A stretch of DNA of 64,000 nucleotides from Chryseobacterium sp. JAH (GCF_001507335.1 NZ_LMAH01000002.1:620001-684000); one strand, 5' to 3'. Positions 24,697-34,822 are shown, numbered from the stretch's first letter. Notes: a model not told the origin generated them from the letters alone. A program made the numbers and translations.

Positions 24697-26226
24697 TTAA
24701 AAGAAACCTAATTTGTTTTTGCTGTACGAGATCAACATGTTCTTTGTCTGACGGTAATGATCCAGCATCATTTTGTGGTTTTCTCTACCAATCCCCGACT
24801 GTTTGTACCCACCAAAAGGTGCTCCTGCAGGGTAAGAGTGATATTGATTCACCCAAACTCTACCCGCCTGAATCTGACGTGGCACATTGTACAGCTGATG
24901 CGCATCTCTCGTCCAAACTCCAGCACCCAATCCGTAAATCGTGTCGTTGGCAATCTTGATTCCTTCTTCTTCATCTTTGAAAGTGGTAAACGCTAATACA
25001 GGTCCGAAAATTTCCTCCTGGAAGATTCTCATTCTGTTGTTTCCTTTGAAAATGGTTGGCTGAATGTAATATCCTTCTTCAAGGTTTTCACCGACATGAT
25101 TCACGTCACCACCCACTAACACTTCAGCACCTTCCTCTTTTCCTAATTTAATGTAAGACAAAATTTTATCTTTCTGAATTTTTGAAGCCTGCGCTCCCAT
25201 CATCACAGTTTTATCCAAAGGATTTCCAACTTTGATCGCTTTTACTCTTTCAATTACTTTCGCGATAAATGCATCGGCAATGTCTTCCTGAACCAATAAT
25301 CTTGACGGACAAGTACAGATTTCACCTTGATTTAAGGCAAAAAGAACTGCACCTTCAATGGCTTTATCTAAAAATTCATCATCTGCATCCATCACCGAAC
25401 TGAAGAAAACGTTGGGAGATTTTCCACCCAATTCCAAAGTTACCGGGATGATATTTTCTGTTGCATACTGCATCACCAAACGACCTGTTACGGTAGAACC
25501 GGTAAATGCAGCCTTGTTTATTTTCGGATTCGTCACCAAAGCTCTTCCAAGCTCCGCTCCGAAACCGTTGACAATATTCACCACGCCCGCGGGAAGTAAA
25601 TCTTTAATTAAATCGATCAAAACCAAGATTGAAATTGGTGTACTTTCTGCTGGCTTTAAAACCACACAGTTTCCTGCAGCCAATGCCGGAGCTAACTTCC
25701 AGACCGCCATAAGGATTGGGAAATTCCATGGAATAATTTGTGCAATCACGCCCAGTGGTTCGTGCACGATTAATGAAACCGTGTCCTTATCCAATTCATT
25801 ATGTGAACCTTCATCTGCTCTGATTACTGAAGCAAAATACCTGAAATGATCTACTGCCAACGGTAAATCTGCGGCTAAAGTTTCTCTTACGGCTTTTCCG
25901 TTATCGATGGTCTCTACGATTGCCAAATACTCCAGATTCTGTTCGATTCTGTCGGCAATTTTATTTAAAATAATGCTTCTTTCGGTAGACGAAGTATCTT
26001 TCCACGTCTGGAACGCTTTTTCGGCTGCATTCACCGCCAATTCCAAATCTTCCTTCGATGAATGTGCCGCCTGCGTGAAAACTTTTCCGTTAACTGGAGA
26101 GATGACATCGAAATATTGACCATTAACCGGTGCGGTAAATTCACCATTAATGAAGTTGTCATATTGCTTTTTGAATTCCGGCCATTGTAAGACCGTATTT
26201 GATTTTTGTTCTGTTGCTGTGCTCAT
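24697..26226 (-). CDS. Aldehyde dehydrogenase, ExaC/AldB (acetaldehyde) type
   Basis: About 509 residues from the ATG at 26226 ([10 protein letters not shown]); the frame extends to a TTG at 26259. NAD(P)+-dependent oxidation of aldehydes to acids. Catalytic Cys lies in [14 protein letters not shown] and the general-base Glu in LELGGKSPN; the NAD-binding FTGSTVTGR loop is present. The CTCPSR variant at the active site is typical of the ExaC/AldB acetaldehyde group, which is also the group partnered with DUF779, encoded downstream. A divergent AraC-type regulator starts 181 bp away and is the probable controller. Confidence 0.92.
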   Translation of the reverse strand: MSTATEQKSNTVLQWPEFKKQYDNFINGEFTAPVNGQYFDVISPVNGKVFTQAAHSSKEDLELAVNAAEKAFQTWKDTSSTERSIILNKIADRIEQNLEYLAIVETIDNGKAVRETLAADLPLAVDHFRYFASVIRADEGSHNELDKDTVSLIVHEPLGVIAQIIPWNFPILMAVWKLAPALAAGNCVVLKPAESTPISILVLIDLIKDLLPAGVVNIVNGFGAELGRALVTNPKINKAAFTGSTVTGRLVMQYATENIIPVTLELGGKSPNVFFSSVMDADDEFLDKAIEGAVLFALNQGEICTCPSRLLVQEDIADAFIAKVIERVKAIKVGNPLDKTVMMGAQASKIQKDKILSYIKLGKEEGAEVLVGGDVNHVGENLEEGYYIQPTIFKGNNRMRIFQEEIFGPVLAFTTFKDEEEGIKIANDTIYGLGAGVWTRDAHQLYNVPRQIQAGRVWVNQYHSYPAGAPFGGYKQSGIGRENHKMMLDHYRQTKNMLISYSKNKLGFF

Positions 26227-26370
26227 ATTCGTATTGTTTTGATTTTTATCTACAACCAAATTACACCGACTGCTGTCAAACCAATAGCAAAATCCTACAA
26301 AAAAACATCATTATCGTACAGGGAGTATGATTTTATCATTTCATTAACATCATTGTAGTCATATAATTTC

Positions 26371-26378
26371 TATATTTG
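26371..26378 (+). promoter_or_regulatory. Candidate -7 box for araC-type gene
   Basis: TATATTTG, full match to TAnnTTTG, 29 bp before the ATG at 26408. A TTG is present upstream but with only 15 bp spacing. Confidence 0.45.
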
Positions 26379-26407
26379 ATAGAAGTCGCAACAAAAAAGG
26401 TTTAGAA

Positions 26408-27328
26408 ATGAATGATCATAAGTTTTTATTGAATACTCCTGAATTAAAGAAGGAAAGTCAGCTTATCAACTTAGTTGAAAATCAAACTAAATTTAATCTC
26501 AACAACTGCGAATTCAGCATCTATGAAACTCACAAGTCGGCATTTGATATAAAACTGCATTTTGATACGATCGCTTTCACAGCAATGCTCCAGGGCAGAA
26601 AATACATGAAGCTGGAAAACAAAACCAATTATTTCGATTATTTTCCCGGAGAAAGTGTTTTGGTTGCGCCCGGCGAAACGATGATAATAGATTTTCCAGA
26701 TGCCGATGAAACGCCTTCACAATGTATTTCTTTGAGTTTAAATCCTGAGTTCATCGAAAACTCTTTGAATCATCTGAACTATAATTTTGCGAAAGTAGAT
26801 GAAACCTCATCCTGGAATCTGCAACTCGACGAATATTTTTTATTTAACAACAAATCACTCACTTCGGCGACCAACAATATTATGAGAATCGCTATGGATG
26901 ATAATTCCGAGAAGGATATCATGGCTGATTTTGCGTTAAAAGAACTTTTAATAAGACTTATGCAGACACAGGCAAGAAGTATGGTAGAGAAAAATTTGGC
27001 TAAAAATAAATCAAGAATAGGTTTTGTGGTAGATTATATCAAAAACAACATCCATCAGAAACTTTCGATCGACAGTATTGCGAAATTGGCGTACGTAAGC
27101 AAGTCTAATTTCTTTAAAATGTTTAAAGATGAGCTGGGAACTTCGCCAAATGATTTTATCCTTCAAGAACGCATCAATAAAGCAAAGGAACTTTTAGCTT
27201 TAAAAAACAGCATTAAAGAAACTGCTTTCCAGACGGGTTTTTCTGATACGAATTATTTTACAAGAGTTTTTAAGCAATTGGTTGGGGTGACACCGAAGAA
27301 CTACCAGAATGGAATAATTAGTTTTTAG
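26408..27328 (+). CDS. AraC family transcriptional regulator
   Basis: A 306-residue regulator. The N-terminal 180 residues form a ligand-binding/dimerisation domain of the AraC_N kind (YFDYFPGESVLVAPGETMIIDFP is the cupin-like part). The C-terminal about 100 residues contain two helix-turn-helix units: LSIDSIAKLAYVSKSNFFKM and IKETAFQTGFSDTNYFTRVF, ending in VGVTPKNYQ as in canonical AraC/XylS proteins. Divergent orientation to the aldehyde dehydrogenase gene suggests that it activates that gene in response to an alcohol or aldehyde. Confidence 0.93.
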   Translation: MNDHKFLLNTPELKKESQLINLVENQTKFNLNNCEFSIYETHKSAFDIKLHFDTIAFTAMLQGRKYMKLENKTNYFDYFPGESVLVAPGETMIIDFPDADETPSQCISLSLNPEFIENSLNHLNYNFAKVDETSSWNLQLDEYFLFNNKSLTSATNNIMRIAMDDNSEKDIMADFALKELLIRLMQTQARSMVEKNLAKNKSRIGFVVDYIKNNIHQKLSIDSIAKLAYVSKSNFFKMFKDELGTSPNDFILQERINKAKELLALKNSIKETAFQTGFSDTNYFTRVFKQLVGVTPKNYQNGIISF

Positions 27329-27334
27329 CTAAAA

Positions 27335-27355
27335 AAGCACCTCATTGAGATGCTT
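27335..27355 (-). terminator. Terminator of HMG-CoA synthase gene
   Basis: Arms AAGCACCTC and GAGATGCTT (one mismatch) with a minus-strand T run; 11 bp past the stop codon. The same arms recur at 28954-28978. Confidence 0.65.
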
Positions 27356-27366
27356 CCTGTAATTAT

Positions 27367-28695
27367 TTATTCTTTAAAACCGTAATATCTTGCTCCTAAT
27401 AAGACAGGATTTTCATGTTCGACAGACTCTAATCCAAAACCACTGTATTCAGGATTTACAGAATGTTCAAGCTTTTTTCTGTGAAGTTTTTCATACGTAT
27501 CAAAGTCAATAGCTAAACGTTCATTCAAATTTTCAAATAAATTCCATTTTGTGACAACATTTTTCCAATTATCAGAAACTTTTCCGGCAAAAACTTTAGA
27601 TTTTGAACCGCTTCCGTACCCTAAAAATCCTATTTCCTGTCCAGCCAATTCTTCATTTTCATTAAAAGAAGTCTGTAGTCCTGAAAGTAAAGCCATAAAA
27701 ATCGAAGCGGTATACATATTTCCGATCTCAGAAGATGCACGCTGTGTTTTTTCGATCTTTTCACTGATAAATTTCAGATAATCTTCAGATTTTGCTACCG
27801 CTTTCTGTTCTTCAGGATTCGAGTAGGAAAGTCCGTTTTCTAAGCTGTAAATTTCAGTAAAAACTCTCTTTCCATGGAATGCGTAAGGAAGATGGAAGAT
27901 TAAATATTTCCAGTTTTGATAGGGTTTTTCTTTACCTGAATCTTCTTTATAGTGTTCATATGCTTCTCTGATTCTGTCCTGATAACACTGATTAGAATAC
28001 TGGCCATCAAAAACCGGCTCGTCTGTGAAAATTTCGATTTTATCGGGAAAATTTTCTGAAGCATTTGTTAAATCTTCTTTTTTGAAATGACGTCTCGGTT
28101 TAAAGAAATCAAAAACACTTTCTGTGGCAACTCCCCAATTGTTTTCTATTTCAAGTAAATCAGGTTTTGCAGAAATTAGCAGAGAAACAGCTCCTCCACC
28201 TTGAGTATATTCACCAGAAGAAGCCAATTCGTATTTTGCATAATCGCTTGCGATAACCACAGCTTTTTTATCAGGATTTACTCTGACAAAATCTAATGAA
28301 TTGTGAAGAGCATCAACTGCACCAACACAGGCGAAAGTCAAATCAACTACATCGCAATTTCTGAAGCACCTTTCGCCAAACTCAGCTTCCAAAACCTTTT
28401 CCACCATTTGCATTGCATAGGAAGCAGTAGGTTTTGCGGCATCGATTGCACTTTCTGTTCCTAAATAAATTCTTGAAATGTCTTTTGGATTGATTTCATA
28501 GTCTTTGATCAATTTTAATAAAGCTTCTGCTGCAAAAGTTGCTGCATCTTCGTGAACATCAGGAAGGCCCATTTTATGTAAGCCTAAACCCTTTTCCAGT
28601 TTTGCCGGTTCTATTCCTCTTTTTTCTGCTAAGTCTTTAATTTCCAAATACAAAGATGGCACATAGTAACTCGCTGCCTCAATTCCAAAACTCAT
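27367..28695 (-). CDS. Hydroxymethylglutaryl-CoA synthase
   Basis: A 442-residue thiolase-fold enzyme that condenses acetyl-CoA with acetoacetyl-CoA for the mevalonate route to isoprenoids, the route used by flavobacteria. Catalytic Cys123 is in LTFACVGAVDAL and the catalytic Glu81 in GTESAID; the CoA-site histidine lies in HLPYAFHGKR. The later GSGSKSKVFAG and FDTYEKLH segments match bacterial HMGCS. It begins with the typical GIEAASYYVP. It supplies precursors for the polyprenyl synthetase encoded at 57801-58772 and for menaquinone. Confidence 0.93.
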   Translation of the reverse strand: MSFGIEAASYYVPSLYLEIKDLAEKRGIEPAKLEKGLGLHKMGLPDVHEDAATFAAEALLKLIKDYEINPKDISRIYLGTESAIDAAKPTASYAMQMVEKVLEAEFGERCFRNCDVVDLTFACVGAVDALHNSLDFVRVNPDKKAVVIASDYAKYELASSGEYTQGGGAVSLLISAKPDLLEIENNWGVATESVFDFFKPRRHFKKEDLTNASENFPDKIEIFTDEPVFDGQYSNQCYQDRIREAYEHYKEDSGKEKPYQNWKYLIFHLPYAFHGKRVFTEIYSLENGLSYSNPEEQKAVAKSEDYLKFISEKIEKTQRASSEIGNMYTASIFMALLSGLQTSFNENEELAGQEIGFLGYGSGSKSKVFAGKVSDNWKNVVTKWNLFENLNERLAIDFDTYEKLHRKKLEHSVNPEYSGFGLESVEHENPVLLGARYYGFKE

Positions 28696-28811
28696 AATCT
28701 TCTAATTTTAAAACGAATTTATAAAAGATAACGCAAAAAAAACTTCATTATCGTCTAAATTTTTGATGATTTATTAATTTTATTAGTTTGTGTTTGTACC
28801 AAAATTATTTT

Positions 28812-28915
28812 TAACGCAAAGTCTGCTAATATTTTTTTAATTACTGAATGTTTTTAAGTTCGCAAAGACGTTTGACTTCATCGAATCTTTTGATTTCACT
28901 CAGCTAAAACCACAA
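28812..28915. repeat. Remnants of CGCAAAG-type dispersed repeat
   Basis: AACGCAAAGTCTGC and TTCGCAAAGACG occur 50 bp apart in the 304-bp gap 28696-28999 together with CACTCAGC. Words of this kind recur between Chryseobacterium genes as I recall. The rest of the gap holds only the terminator at 28954-28978. Confidence 0.35.
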
Positions 28916-28953
28916 TTTTTTTTAATCAGGAATTACTAAATGTTCAAACAAAA

Positions 28954-28978
28954 AAGCATCTCCAATTTAGAGATGCTT
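28954..28978 (-). terminator. Terminator of M1 aminopeptidase operon
   Basis: Perfect 9-bp stem AAGCATCTC / GAGATGCTT, minus-strand T tract, 21 bp beyond the stop codon. Confidence 0.85.
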
Positions 28979-28999
28979 ATAAAAAAATATGTCGATTTA

Positions 29000-31510
29000 C
29001 TATTTGAAATTTTCAATAGCTTTGTTGATCGCGTCAATCTGAGGATTGATGCTGGAGGCCTTTTGAGGATTCTGTTTTAGAAGTTCCATCTTTTTAGCTA
29101 AACCATCTTTTAGCATCTGTGTAATCATCATTTTCACCTGAGGATTGTCTCCCATCTGACCTTTTGCCTGACCTAAAATTTTGGTAATACTTTCTGTTGC
29201 TTTCAGATTATCAGAAGTCATAATCCAATTGTATCCTTCTTCTGCAGATTTTCCCAGTTCCGGATTCTGGAATTTAATGAATGGATAAAATGCTACAAGT
29301 GAAGCAATATTTGACATTTGAGACGTTACTTTATTTTTAACAATAATCGGAAGCATTTTACTTAATAAATCTTCTGAAGCACCGTTTAAATCTATTTTAT
29401 CCGCTAAAGTGTTTGCTTTTGATGGATCAACATCTAACGCCGCCGCTACAGCATTTCCTCTTACAGAGTTTGATACTGCATTGACCCCTTTCTCAAAAAT
29501 AGGAAGATATTTTTTATCTTTCGTTTTTGCTAATGCCGCAATTGCTGCTCCCTGAACTAATGTTTTAGGATCATTTGATGCTAATTTTTCAACCTCAGTT
29601 CCTAATGCTTTCAATTGTTCAGCATTCGATAAATCCATCAATTCCAACGCTCTCTCTCTCACTCTGAAATAAGGATCCTTCAAAGCTGCCGATAATAATT
29701 TCGTCGCTGCAGGATTTTTTCCTACCTGATCTTTAATTGCATTTAAAGCGTTATATCTGCTTTTAAATTCTTTAGATCCTGTAAACTGCATCAGATTTTG
29801 CTCAGGAGTTTTTGTTTCAGTGATGTCCGCAACCAATATTCCGTCTGCATTGATATTAATTAAATCCGGATTTTTTGAAACATCAAAGCTGAATGTATTT
29901 TTTGCCGCTGCATTTACCCAGACCTGTTGTCTTTTTGGTTTTCCGTTGTCATAAACATCGATGGTCAAAGGAAACTCAAAAGGCAATTCCTGAGACTGAT
30001 TGACAATAACAGTTACCTGTTTTTTTACAGGTTCGAAAGTATAAGAATAATTCAATTTTGGATGTCCGCTACCGAAATACCACTGATTGAAGAACCAGTT
30101 TAAATCCCTACCCGAAACTTTTTCAAATGATAATCTTAACTGATGAGCTTCAGCATTTTTGTACTCGTAAGTCTTCAAATAATCATTCATTCCGGCAAAA
30201 AAAGCTTCGTCGCCTAAGTAATTTCTCAGCATATGAAGAATTCCTCCTCCTTTCTGATACGTCACCAAATCGAAAACATCTTCACGTGAAGCATAATCAA
30301 ATCTAACAAGATCTTTTTTGAAATCTGCAGGATTGTGAATATAGTGACCTACATCTTCCATCTGATGATAGTCTGCCTGATCCTTCCCATACTTATACTC
30401 ATTCCAAAGATATTCTGAATAGTTCGCAAAAGATTCATTAACCGTTAAATTACTCCAGCTTTCTGCAGTCACCAAATCACCGAACCAGTGGTGAAATAAT
30501 TCGTGAGCAATGGTGTCTTCCCATTTATTCTCATCGACTAGCTGTCCCGGTTTTTGTAGAATATCACTTCCATGAAGCGTTGCTGTGGTGTTTTCCATGG
30601 CGCCACTTACATAGTCTCTACCAGAAATCTGAGCATATTTTGACCATGGATAGTCGTAACCCAATTTTTTTGAGAAAAACTCAATCATTTCAGGAGTATT
30701 ACCATAAATCTGTTTTGCGTATGGCTCATATTCTTTCTCGATGTAATAATCAACAGCAATATTTTTCCATTTATCTTTTACAACCGCATATTCACCAACT
30801 CCCATGAAGAAAAGATAGGTAGAGTGTCTTTTATCCATTACCCAATGATCTGTTCTTAAGCCGTTAGACTCTTTTTGAGAATCTTTTAGCAGACCGTTTG
30901 AAAGGGTCACATATTTATCAGGAACCGTCATGTAGATTTCCTGAGTTGTTTTCTGGATTGATTTATCAATGGTAGGAAACCATGCTGACGAAGATTCAGT
31001 CTCTCCCTGTGTCCAGATTTGGGTTGGCTTATCAGGATCCTGACCTTGTGCATTGATAAAATAAAGACCTTTTGCATCACTGATGGCCATGCTTCCTTCC
31101 TGCTTCACTTCGTTCGGACGAGCAGTGTATTTAATGTAAACTGTATAATCCTGATTTTTTTGATAGGTTTTATCTAAAGTAATTTTTAAAACATCATTTT
31201 TATAATCAAATTTTAAAGGAGATTTTTTTCCGTTTACATCTAAAGCCACTTCATGAATCAACATTCCTTTTGCGTCCAAAATCAACTCATTGGTTGCGTA
31301 GAAATACGGAGAGGCTGTTAACCATTCTTCCCCGTTCATCTGCTCTTTCTGATAGTCGAAATTGACTTTTAGTTTGGTATGTTTAAGTTCTGTAACTTTT
31401 GCAGATGTCGCTCTGTAGACTTTTTCTCTGCCTGAGGTTTCAGTTTGTGCAGATATATTTCCGGAAAACAAAGATCCCAATATTGCAATCGATAAAATGA
31501 CTTTTTTCAT
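29000..31510 (-). CDS. M1 family zinc aminopeptidase with HEAT-like C-terminus
   Basis: An 836-residue secreted metallopeptidase (signal peptide ending NISAQ). The exopeptidase GAMEN motif is at residues 303-307 and the zinc site HELFH at 336-340 with the third ligand Glu359 in the NESFANYSE segment, all as in M1 enzymes. From about residue 590 the chain turns into HEAT-like helices (YFRVRERALELMDLS, LVQGAAIAALAKTKDKKYLP). It should trim N-terminal residues from peptides in the periplasm or outside. It is the last gene of a three-gene operon (serine hydrolase, small protein, M1) with 4- and 9-bp gaps. Confidence 0.94.
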   Translation of the reverse strand: MKKVILSIAILGSLFSGNISAQTETSGREKVYRATSAKVTELKHTKLKVNFDYQKEQMNGEEWLTASPYFYATNELILDAKGMLIHEVALDVNGKKSPLKFDYKNDVLKITLDKTYQKNQDYTVYIKYTARPNEVKQEGSMAISDAKGLYFINAQGQDPDKPTQIWTQGETESSSAWFPTIDKSIQKTTQEIYMTVPDKYVTLSNGLLKDSQKESNGLRTDHWVMDKRHSTYLFFMGVGEYAVVKDKWKNIAVDYYIEKEYEPYAKQIYGNTPEMIEFFSKKLGYDYPWSKYAQISGRDYVSGAMENTTATLHGSDILQKPGQLVDENKWEDTIAHELFHHWFGDLVTAESWSNLTVNESFANYSEYLWNEYKYGKDQADYHQMEDVGHYIHNPADFKKDLVRFDYASREDVFDLVTYQKGGGILHMLRNYLGDEAFFAGMNDYLKTYEYKNAEAHQLRLSFEKVSGRDLNWFFNQWYFGSGHPKLNYSYTFEPVKKQVTVIVNQSQELPFEFPLTIDVYDNGKPKRQQVWVNAAAKNTFSFDVSKNPDLININADGILVADITETKTPEQNLMQFTGSKEFKSRYNALNAIKDQVGKNPAATKLLSAALKDPYFRVRERALELMDLSNAEQLKALGTEVEKLASNDPKTLVQGAAIAALAKTKDKKYLPIFEKGVNAVSNSVRGNAVAAALDVDPSKANTLADKIDLNGASEDLLSKMLPIIVKNKVTSQMSNIASLVAFYPFIKFQNPELGKSAEEGYNWIMTSDNLKATESITKILGQAKGQMGDNPQVKMMITQMLKDGLAKKMELLKQNPQKASSINPQIDAINKAIENFK

Positions 31511-31520
31511 TTCTTTATTC

Positions 31521-31751
31521 TTATTTTTTTGTATTATTTTTTGTTATGATCTCGAAAATATCGTTGACCAAAGTCTCGTAGTCGCCTTTTTTAAGCTGTT
31601 CTTTGGTCTTTGCAAAAGCTTTTTTCAGTTCGCTTTCAGGATTTTCATCATCAATGATTTCTACTGAACTTACACCTTTCAGTTGATGAATTGCATTTTG
31701 AAGCAATTCGAGATCAGCTTTTTCTTCGGTATTTACTTTTAGATATTTCAT
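31521..31751 (-). CDS. Small conserved-looking protein in peptidase operon
   Basis: A 76-residue acidic/basic protein (KYLKVNTEEKADLELLQNAI at the start, then a helical, Lys-rich second half, LKKGDYETLVNDIFEIITKN). No transmembrane segment or signal peptide. The position between a serine hydrolase and an M1 peptidase with 4- and 9-bp gaps shows that it is translated from the same mRNA. The size and the helical layout recall the antidote half of toxin-antitoxin pairs, but no toxin is adjacent. I do not recognise the family. Confidence 0.7.
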   Translation of the reverse strand: MKYLKVNTEEKADLELLQNAIHQLKGVSSVEIIDDENPESELKKAFAKTKEQLKKGDYETLVNDIFEIITKNNTKK

Positions 31752-31755
31752 AAGA

Positions 31756-33075
31756 TTATTCTTTAGTGAATATGGTTTCTATTCCACCTTGAATGATTCT
31801 AAACTGCTTTTTTGACGGATCAAAATTGACAACAATTCCAGCCATATCAAATTTAAAGCTATTTTTTGAAGTGGCTTCCAATGGAAATGCACTTTGCCCT
31901 GTCGCCTGAGCCATTAAAGTCTTATCTTTTATGAAAATATCAAATTTAACAGGAATATTTGCAGCAGAATATATTCCGACAAACTGCTGAAGTTCCACTT
32001 CAGAAACAGCGAATGATTTAAAATTAGGAATTTGAAAATCCTGTCCGCTGGCAATTTTCAACATATTAATCGCAATCTGGTTGTTATCATAATCTGACTG
32101 ATTGGTCAAAGAACCCACCGCAACTTTCAAATCAGGAAAATAATAGAGAAAAGATTTGAATTCATCAATTCCGCCGTTATGTCCGTAGCCTGAATATTGA
32201 TTGAAAGGAACTTTCACCAATCCGTATCCATAATTATCTGAAAAATTTTTCATTTGTTTCAGGCTTTCTTTCGTAATTAGCTTTCCATGTTCCAGGCCTA
32301 GAATAAATTTCAGGAGCTCTGTTGGAGTTGAAATGATATTTCCTGCACCACCCGGAATACTCATATCAGTTTCCGTAGATAAATGATAAGTTCCGTTTCG
32401 ATAAGTATAAGATTTAGCCTGATTTTTTGAAGCATCTATTTTACCGCCAACCTCTGTTAAAGTCAGTTTCAAAGGTTTTGCTATTTTATCTTTAATTAAT
32501 TCAGCGTAAGATTTTTTATATACCTTTTCTAAAATAAAGCCTAAAAGAATATAGTTTGAATTGCTGTATTCGAATTTAATTCCGGGATTAAAATCACTTT
32601 TGTATTTCTTAATAATTCCGACTAAATCTTTTTCTGTTTTCGTCTGAGTATTGTACTGCAGATACTCTGCTTCATCCGTAAGATTGTGAATTCCGGTTCT
32701 GTGTTGCAGAAGATTTTCGATGGTGATCTTTTCGGCATTTTCTATTTCAGGAAAGAACTGAGACAGTTTTGTACTTATAGCCAATTTTTTATCCTCAACC
32801 GCTTTCATCACCAACACCGCAGTAAAAGTTTTCGAAATAGAGCCAACACGATATTGTGTATTCATATTCGCTTTCTGCAGCTTTTCAACATCTGAAAATC
32901 CGACAACTTTGATGAACGAAGTCTGATCATTATCTGCGAAAGCAAAACTTCCCATTACTTTGTGATGAACATGTAAAGAATCAAAATAATTACTTAATTT
33001 TTCTCTGACATTATTTTGAGAAAATGCAAATGATGAAACACTTACCGCAACTAAAAAACAAACCTTTTTAATCAT
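31756..33075 (-). CDS. Serine hydrolase, class C beta-lactamase / DD-peptidase family
   Basis: A 439-residue exported protein (signal peptide ending FAFSQ) with the penicillin-binding fold. The nucleophile motif SxxK is Ser79-Lys82 (GSISKTF), the second motif YSN is in KFEYSNSNYIL and the third is GHNGG near residue 290. A C-terminal lipocalin-like extension (about 345-439, with VGIYSAANIPVKFDIF) is common in this group. Likely substrates are D-amino-acid peptides or esters rather than antibiotics. First gene of the three-gene operon ending in the M1 aminopeptidase. Confidence 0.9.
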   Translation of the reverse strand: MIKKVCFLVAVSVSSFAFSQNNVREKLSNYFDSLHVHHKVMGSFAFADNDQTSFIKVVGFSDVEKLQKANMNTQYRVGSISKTFTAVLVMKAVEDKKLAISTKLSQFFPEIENAEKITIENLLQHRTGIHNLTDEAEYLQYNTQTKTEKDLVGIIKKYKSDFNPGIKFEYSNSNYILLGFILEKVYKKSYAELIKDKIAKPLKLTLTEVGGKIDASKNQAKSYTYRNGTYHLSTETDMSIPGGAGNIISTPTELLKFILGLEHGKLITKESLKQMKNFSDNYGYGLVKVPFNQYSGYGHNGGIDEFKSFLYYFPDLKVAVGSLTNQSDYDNNQIAINMLKIASGQDFQIPNFKSFAVSEVELQQFVGIYSAANIPVKFDIFIKDKTLMAQATGQSAFPLEATSKNSFKFDMAGIVVNFDPSKKQFRIIQGGIETIFTKE

Positions 33076-33122
33076 AATGGATATTTACTGATAAGTTGCT
33101 AAAACTCACAATTAGTTACAAA

Positions 33123-33150
33123 AAAAGTGAAGTTTTTAGGCTTCACTTTT
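33123..33150 (-). terminator. Terminator of thyA
   Basis: Perfect 10-bp stem AAAAGTGAAG / CTTCACTTTT with T run on the minus strand, 20 bp past the thyA stop. Confidence 0.8.
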
Positions 33151-33170
33151 ATATTTTGTTTCATTAAGTT

Positions 33171-33965
33171 TTAAATTGCTACAGGCGCTTTAATTCCTGG
33201 ATGCGGATCATAGTTTTCTAAGTTAAAATCTTCAAAATTAAAATCGAAAATATCTTTAATCTCAGGATTTAATTTCATTGTCGGAAGCGGTCTTGGATCT
33301 CTTGAAAGCTGTCTGTCGACTTGCTCAAAATGATTATTGTAAATATGAACATCACCAAAACTATGAACATAATCTCCCACCTCGAGATCACAAACCTGCG
33401 CCATCATCATTAACAATAACGCATAACTCGCAATATTAAAAGGAACTCCTAAAAACACATCAGCACTTCTCTGATACAATTGTAAAGACAATTTTCCGTC
33501 AGCAACATAAAACTGAAATAATGCGTGGCAAGGCGCCAAAGCCATATTTGGAATCTCAGCAACGTTCCATGCAGAGACAATCAATCTTCGTGAATCCGGA
33601 TTTTTTTTAATCTGGTCAATCACTTCTGAAATCTGATCAACAACTTTATGGTCTGCTCCGTTCCAGCTTCTCCACTGAGCACCATAAACCGGACCTAAAT
33701 CTCCATTTTCATCCGCCCATTCATCCCAAATGCTCACGCCGTTGTCATTCAGATATTTTACGTTGGTATCGCCTTTTAAAAACCAGAGCAATTCGTAAAT
33801 AATTGATTTTAAATGCACTTTTTTGGTTGTCACCATCGGAAAACCTTCAGACAAATCATATCTCAGTTGATACCCGAAAACACTTCTCGTTCCGGTTCCG
33901 GTACGGTCGGTTTTATCGGTTCCGTTTTCTTTGATATGTTTTAGAAGATTTAAATAATTTTGCAT
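33171..33965 (-). CDS. thyA: Thymidylate synthase
   Basis: A 264-residue enzyme, the same length as the E. coli protein, when started at the ATG at 33965 ([15 protein letters not shown]); a longer frame to 34028 adds 21 residues that overlap untranslated sequence and a terminator. It methylates dUMP to dTMP with methylenetetrahydrofolate. The catalytic cysteine is in [12 protein letters not shown], the phosphate-binding Arg pair in [11 protein letters not shown], and the folate-binding C-terminus ends with PVAI as expected. Single gene between two terminators; no dihydrofolate reductase gene is adjacent. Confidence 0.97.
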   Translation of the reverse strand: MQNYLNLLKHIKENGTDKTDRTGTGTRSVFGYQLRYDLSEGFPMVTTKKVHLKSIIYELLWFLKGDTNVKYLNDNGVSIWDEWADENGDLGPVYGAQWRSWNGADHKVVDQISEVIDQIKKNPDSRRLIVSAWNVAEIPNMALAPCHALFQFYVADGKLSLQLYQRSADVFLGVPFNIASYALLLMMMAQVCDLEVGDYVHSFGDVHIYNNHFEQVDRQLSRDPRPLPTMKLNPEIKDIFDFNFEDFNLENYDPHPGIKAPVAI

Positions 33966-34023
33966 TCCACAGTTTTTTGAGAGTTCAAATTTAAAGATTC
34001 TAATCCAAAAATGAATTAAAAAA

Positions 34024-34045
34024 AGCATTCATTTTAATGAATGCT
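34024..34045 (-). terminator. Terminator of SDR gene
   Basis: Stem AGCATTCATT / AATGAATGCT with minus-strand T tract; 28 bp past the SDR stop codon. Confidence 0.85.
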
Positions 34046-34072
34046 TCGTATCGCTTTTTTAAATAAAATCTA

Positions 34073-34822
34073 TTAAACCGCAGTATAACCTCCATCAACA
34101 AGATAGTAACCGCCTGTCATAAATGATGATTTTTCTGAACTTAAAAACAGTACCAATTCTGCTACTTCCTGCGACGTTCCCAATCTTCCCATCGGATGTT
34201 TTGCAACCAAAGCTTCTTTCACATCGCCACTTACACTTTCCAACAAAGGAGTTTCGATGTAAGCAGGTCCTACCGCATTACAACGAATGTTTTTCTGTCC
34301 ATATTCTGCTCCGATATTTTTAGTCAAACCTACCACCGCATGTTTTGCCGCAGTGTAAGCTGAAGAAAGTGGCGCTGCCACCGTTCCATGGATCGATGCA
34401 ATATTGACGATCACTCCGCCGTCGTTTTTTTCCATTTGTTCTAACTGATATTTACAGCCATAGAAAACTCCGTCTAAATTGACACTTAACACTTTTCTCC
34501 AGCTGTCTAAACCATACTCACCGGTAAGTTTTTGTTCGCCGCTAATTCCTGCGTTGTTACAAGCAATATCCAGTCTTCCATAAATTTCCACTGTTGATTT
34601 TACAAGCGCCTCCACTTGTTCTGCATTTGAGGTATCTGCCTTTACGAAAGATGCTTCACCGCCTTCACCTCTAATTTTTTCTACTGCTTGCTTTCCGTGC
34701 TCCTCATTGATATCTGAAACAATTACTTTTGCTCCCTCTTTAGCATATGATTGAGCAATTGCCAACCCGATTCCTGATCCGGCTCCTGTTACGAGAGCCA
34801 CTTTATTGTCTAAAATTCCCAT
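34073..34822 (-). CDS. Short-chain dehydrogenase/reductase
   Basis: A 249-residue classical SDR using NAD(P)(H). The cofactor motif TGAGSGIG is at residues 12-19, NNAG in ACNNAG at about 90, and the catalytic Ser and YxxxK in IASIHG and SAYTAAKHA. The C-terminal FLSSEKSSFMTGGYYLVDGGYTA matches the glucose-dehydrogenase-like/FabG-like group, so many alcohol or ketone substrates are possible. No neighbouring pathway gene narrows it. ATG at 34822 is the natural start. Confidence 0.92.
   Translation of the reverse strand: MGILDNKVALVTGAGSGIGLAIAQSYAKEGAKVIVSDINEEHGKQAVEKIRGEGGEASFVKADTSNAEQVEALVKSTVEIYGRLDIACNNAGISGEQKLTGEYGLDSWRKVLSVNLDGVFYGCKYQLEQMEKNDGGVIVNIASIHGTVAAPLSSAYTAAKHAVVGLTKNIGAEYGQKNIRCNAVGPAYIETPLLESVSGDVKEALVAKHPMGRLGTSQEVAELVLFLSSEKSSFMTGGYYLVDGGYTAV

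Noticed and set aside
24654-25849. Plus-strand frames across the aldehyde dehydrogenase gene
   Set aside because: Shadow frames of a well-supported conserved enzyme; no ribosome site or family match.
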